Assembly (NCBI GenBank): GCA_028699365.1
Contig: JAQVUQ010000219.1
Span: 1-5,229, forward strand
Source of the DNA: a bacterium
Lineage (GTDB): Bacteria; UBP13; UBA5359
Reading direction: 5' to 3'
Length of the DNA stretch: 5,229 bases
Below, piece by piece: positions 4,590 to 5,229 of the stretch. The stretch's first letter is position 1. Each line of letters opens with the position of its first letter. Under the pieces are notes generated by a model. That model was not told the DNA's origin. It did no database searches and saw only the letters and a list, made by a program, of their open reading frames with translations. A program made the position numbers and the translations under genes.

Positions 4590-5161
4590 CTTTTACTCCG
4601 CGTTTTTGTCATAGTCAAAACAAAAACCGCTTTGACCTTGGCTATATTATACAGCAACTCAGTTGCCACCGAAAGTGTATCTCCTGAGCGATATAGATCA
4701 TCCACTAACAACACACTCTGGCCTGAAATATTGTAATCCTCCGATATGGTAATAATATCTTTCAAGTGCCTCTGCCTCTCATCAGGGTCATCAATATTCT
4801 TCAACTCAGGTCCGTCTGTCTTTTTAACAAGTAAGTTTTCCAACACTAATACGTTCGTTCTTCTTCCCAACTCTCTTGCTATTTCAATTACGGGCTGTAT
4901 TGGCCGCCAGCGGGTAGCCGGCACAGGAACAATAGCATCCATTGTTTCAATACCTTTGTATTTCTCCAGTAGATCAACGATTTTTGCTACAGCGCTCTTA
5001 TCTCGATCATATTTTAAATCATAAACGAGCTGTCCCATTTCACTTCTTGTATTCTTCCAACGATCATGTCCGTGCTCATCTACGCCGAGATAAACACTAT
5101 CGAGTGTATGAACATCATAAGCAAAACCCTTTTTCCAGTTTCCTTTCAGCTCTATAGTCAT
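4586..5161 (-). CDS. ComF-like phosphoribosyltransferase-domain protein, first gene of a two-gene module
   Basis: A 191-residue protein with a type I phosphoribosyltransferase fold. The PRPP-binding motif VLLVDDLYRSGDTLS is at 150-164, with the adjacent acidic pair D154-D155. The core is preceded by IVPVPATRWRPIQPV at 78-91, typical of ComF/amidophosphoribosyltransferase-like proteins. The N-terminus has YDVHTLDSVYLGVDEHGH and a region RSEMGQLVYDLKY seen in stand-alone PRTases of accessory loci. It lacks the CxxC zinc ribbon of true ComFC, and no competence or purine gene is nearby. The start is ATG at 5161, 9 bases after AAAGGA (5176-5171). It overlaps the SLOG gene by 4 bases. In ShosTA-type toxin-antitoxin/anti-phage systems a PRTase protein is paired with a DprA-like protein, so a toxin or effector role is a reasonable guess. 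The fold call is strong. Confidence 0.85.
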   Translation of the reverse strand: MTIELKGNWKKGFAYDVHTLDSVYLGVDEHGHDRWKNTRSEMGQLVYDLKYDRDKSAVAKIVDLLEKYKGIETMDAIVPVPATRWRPIQPVIEIARELGRRTNVLVLENLLVKKTDGPELKNIDDPDERQRHLKDIITISEDYNISGQSVLLVDDLYRSGDTLSVATELLYNIAKVKAVFVLTMTKTRSKR

Positions 5162-5194
5162 CCTCGTAAATCCTTTGTATGCATGCTAAAGTTT

Positions 5195-5227
5195 CTACAT
5201 ATAAAACAAGCCCTTATCCTTTAACTT
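5195..5227 (-). other. Possible 3' end of an upstream gene cut by the window edge
   Basis: One minus-strand frame is open from the window edge and reads KLKDKGLFYM before TAG at 5197-5195, 33 bases ahead of the PRTase start. The other two frames have stops within the first bases from the edge. Eleven codons cannot identify a gene; it may be chance. Apart from the PRTase ribosome site, nothing else is recognisable between 5162 and 5229. Confidence 0.2.
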
Positions 5228-5229
5228 CC

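Noticed and set aside
4586-5161. Naming the PRTase gene comFC
   Set aside because: The N-terminal zinc ribbon of ComFC is missing, no comFA or other competence gene is nearby, and it is coupled to a SLOG-type gene.
1-5229. CRISPR arrays, tRNA or rRNA genes, insertion sequences, clear intrinsic terminators
   Set aside because: Looked for on both strands by eye. I saw no regularly spaced repeats, cloverleaf-like segments, transposase frames or GC-rich hairpin followed by a T-run.

Overview
Every supported gene in this window lies on the minus strand, so the order of transcription runs from high to low coordinates. Strong Shine-Dalgarno sequences (GGGAGG, AGGAGGG, AAGGAG), three non-ATG starts and the families present point to a Firmicutes-type bacterium, perhaps an anaerobic Clostridia-like lineage. 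That assignment is inference; no marker gene is present. The left 2.3 kb looks GC-richer, and the right 1.2 kb looks AT-richer and more like accessory DNA.

Right block (about 5161 to 4029): a phosphoribosyltransferase (PRTase) overlaps a Rossmann-type SLOG/DprA-like nucleotide-binding protein by ATGA. The pair has no housekeeping partners and resembles, at domain level only, PRTase plus DprA-like toxin-antitoxin/anti-phage modules such as ShosTA. It is the best candidate here for an undescribed system.

Middle block (about 4017 to 2545): a toxin-antitoxin-like zone. It holds a short helical protein ending in CHNRNY, a C-terminal scrap of a related gene, an intact vapBC pair with a good SigA-type promoter and a TTG-started antitoxin, and a second short helical protein ending in DPEAEGY. 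The scrap and the end of the second protein gene match at 31 of 35 bases, so the zone has been duplicated and eroded.

Left block (about 2471 to 1): a small two-helix membrane protein (DUF5652-like) and a methyltransferase gene form one unit. A promoter with an overlapping TTGTATACAA palindrome follows, leading into a sugar-catabolic unit: an oxidoreductase remnant, an HpcH/HpaI-type aldolase and a GH38 alpha-mannosidase cut by the window edge. Both the methyltransferase and the oxidoreductase keep their starts and what look like their own C-terminal ends but lack the middle. Both appear to be in-frame internal deletions at short repeated coding motifs, which is either real gene decay or an assembly artefact.
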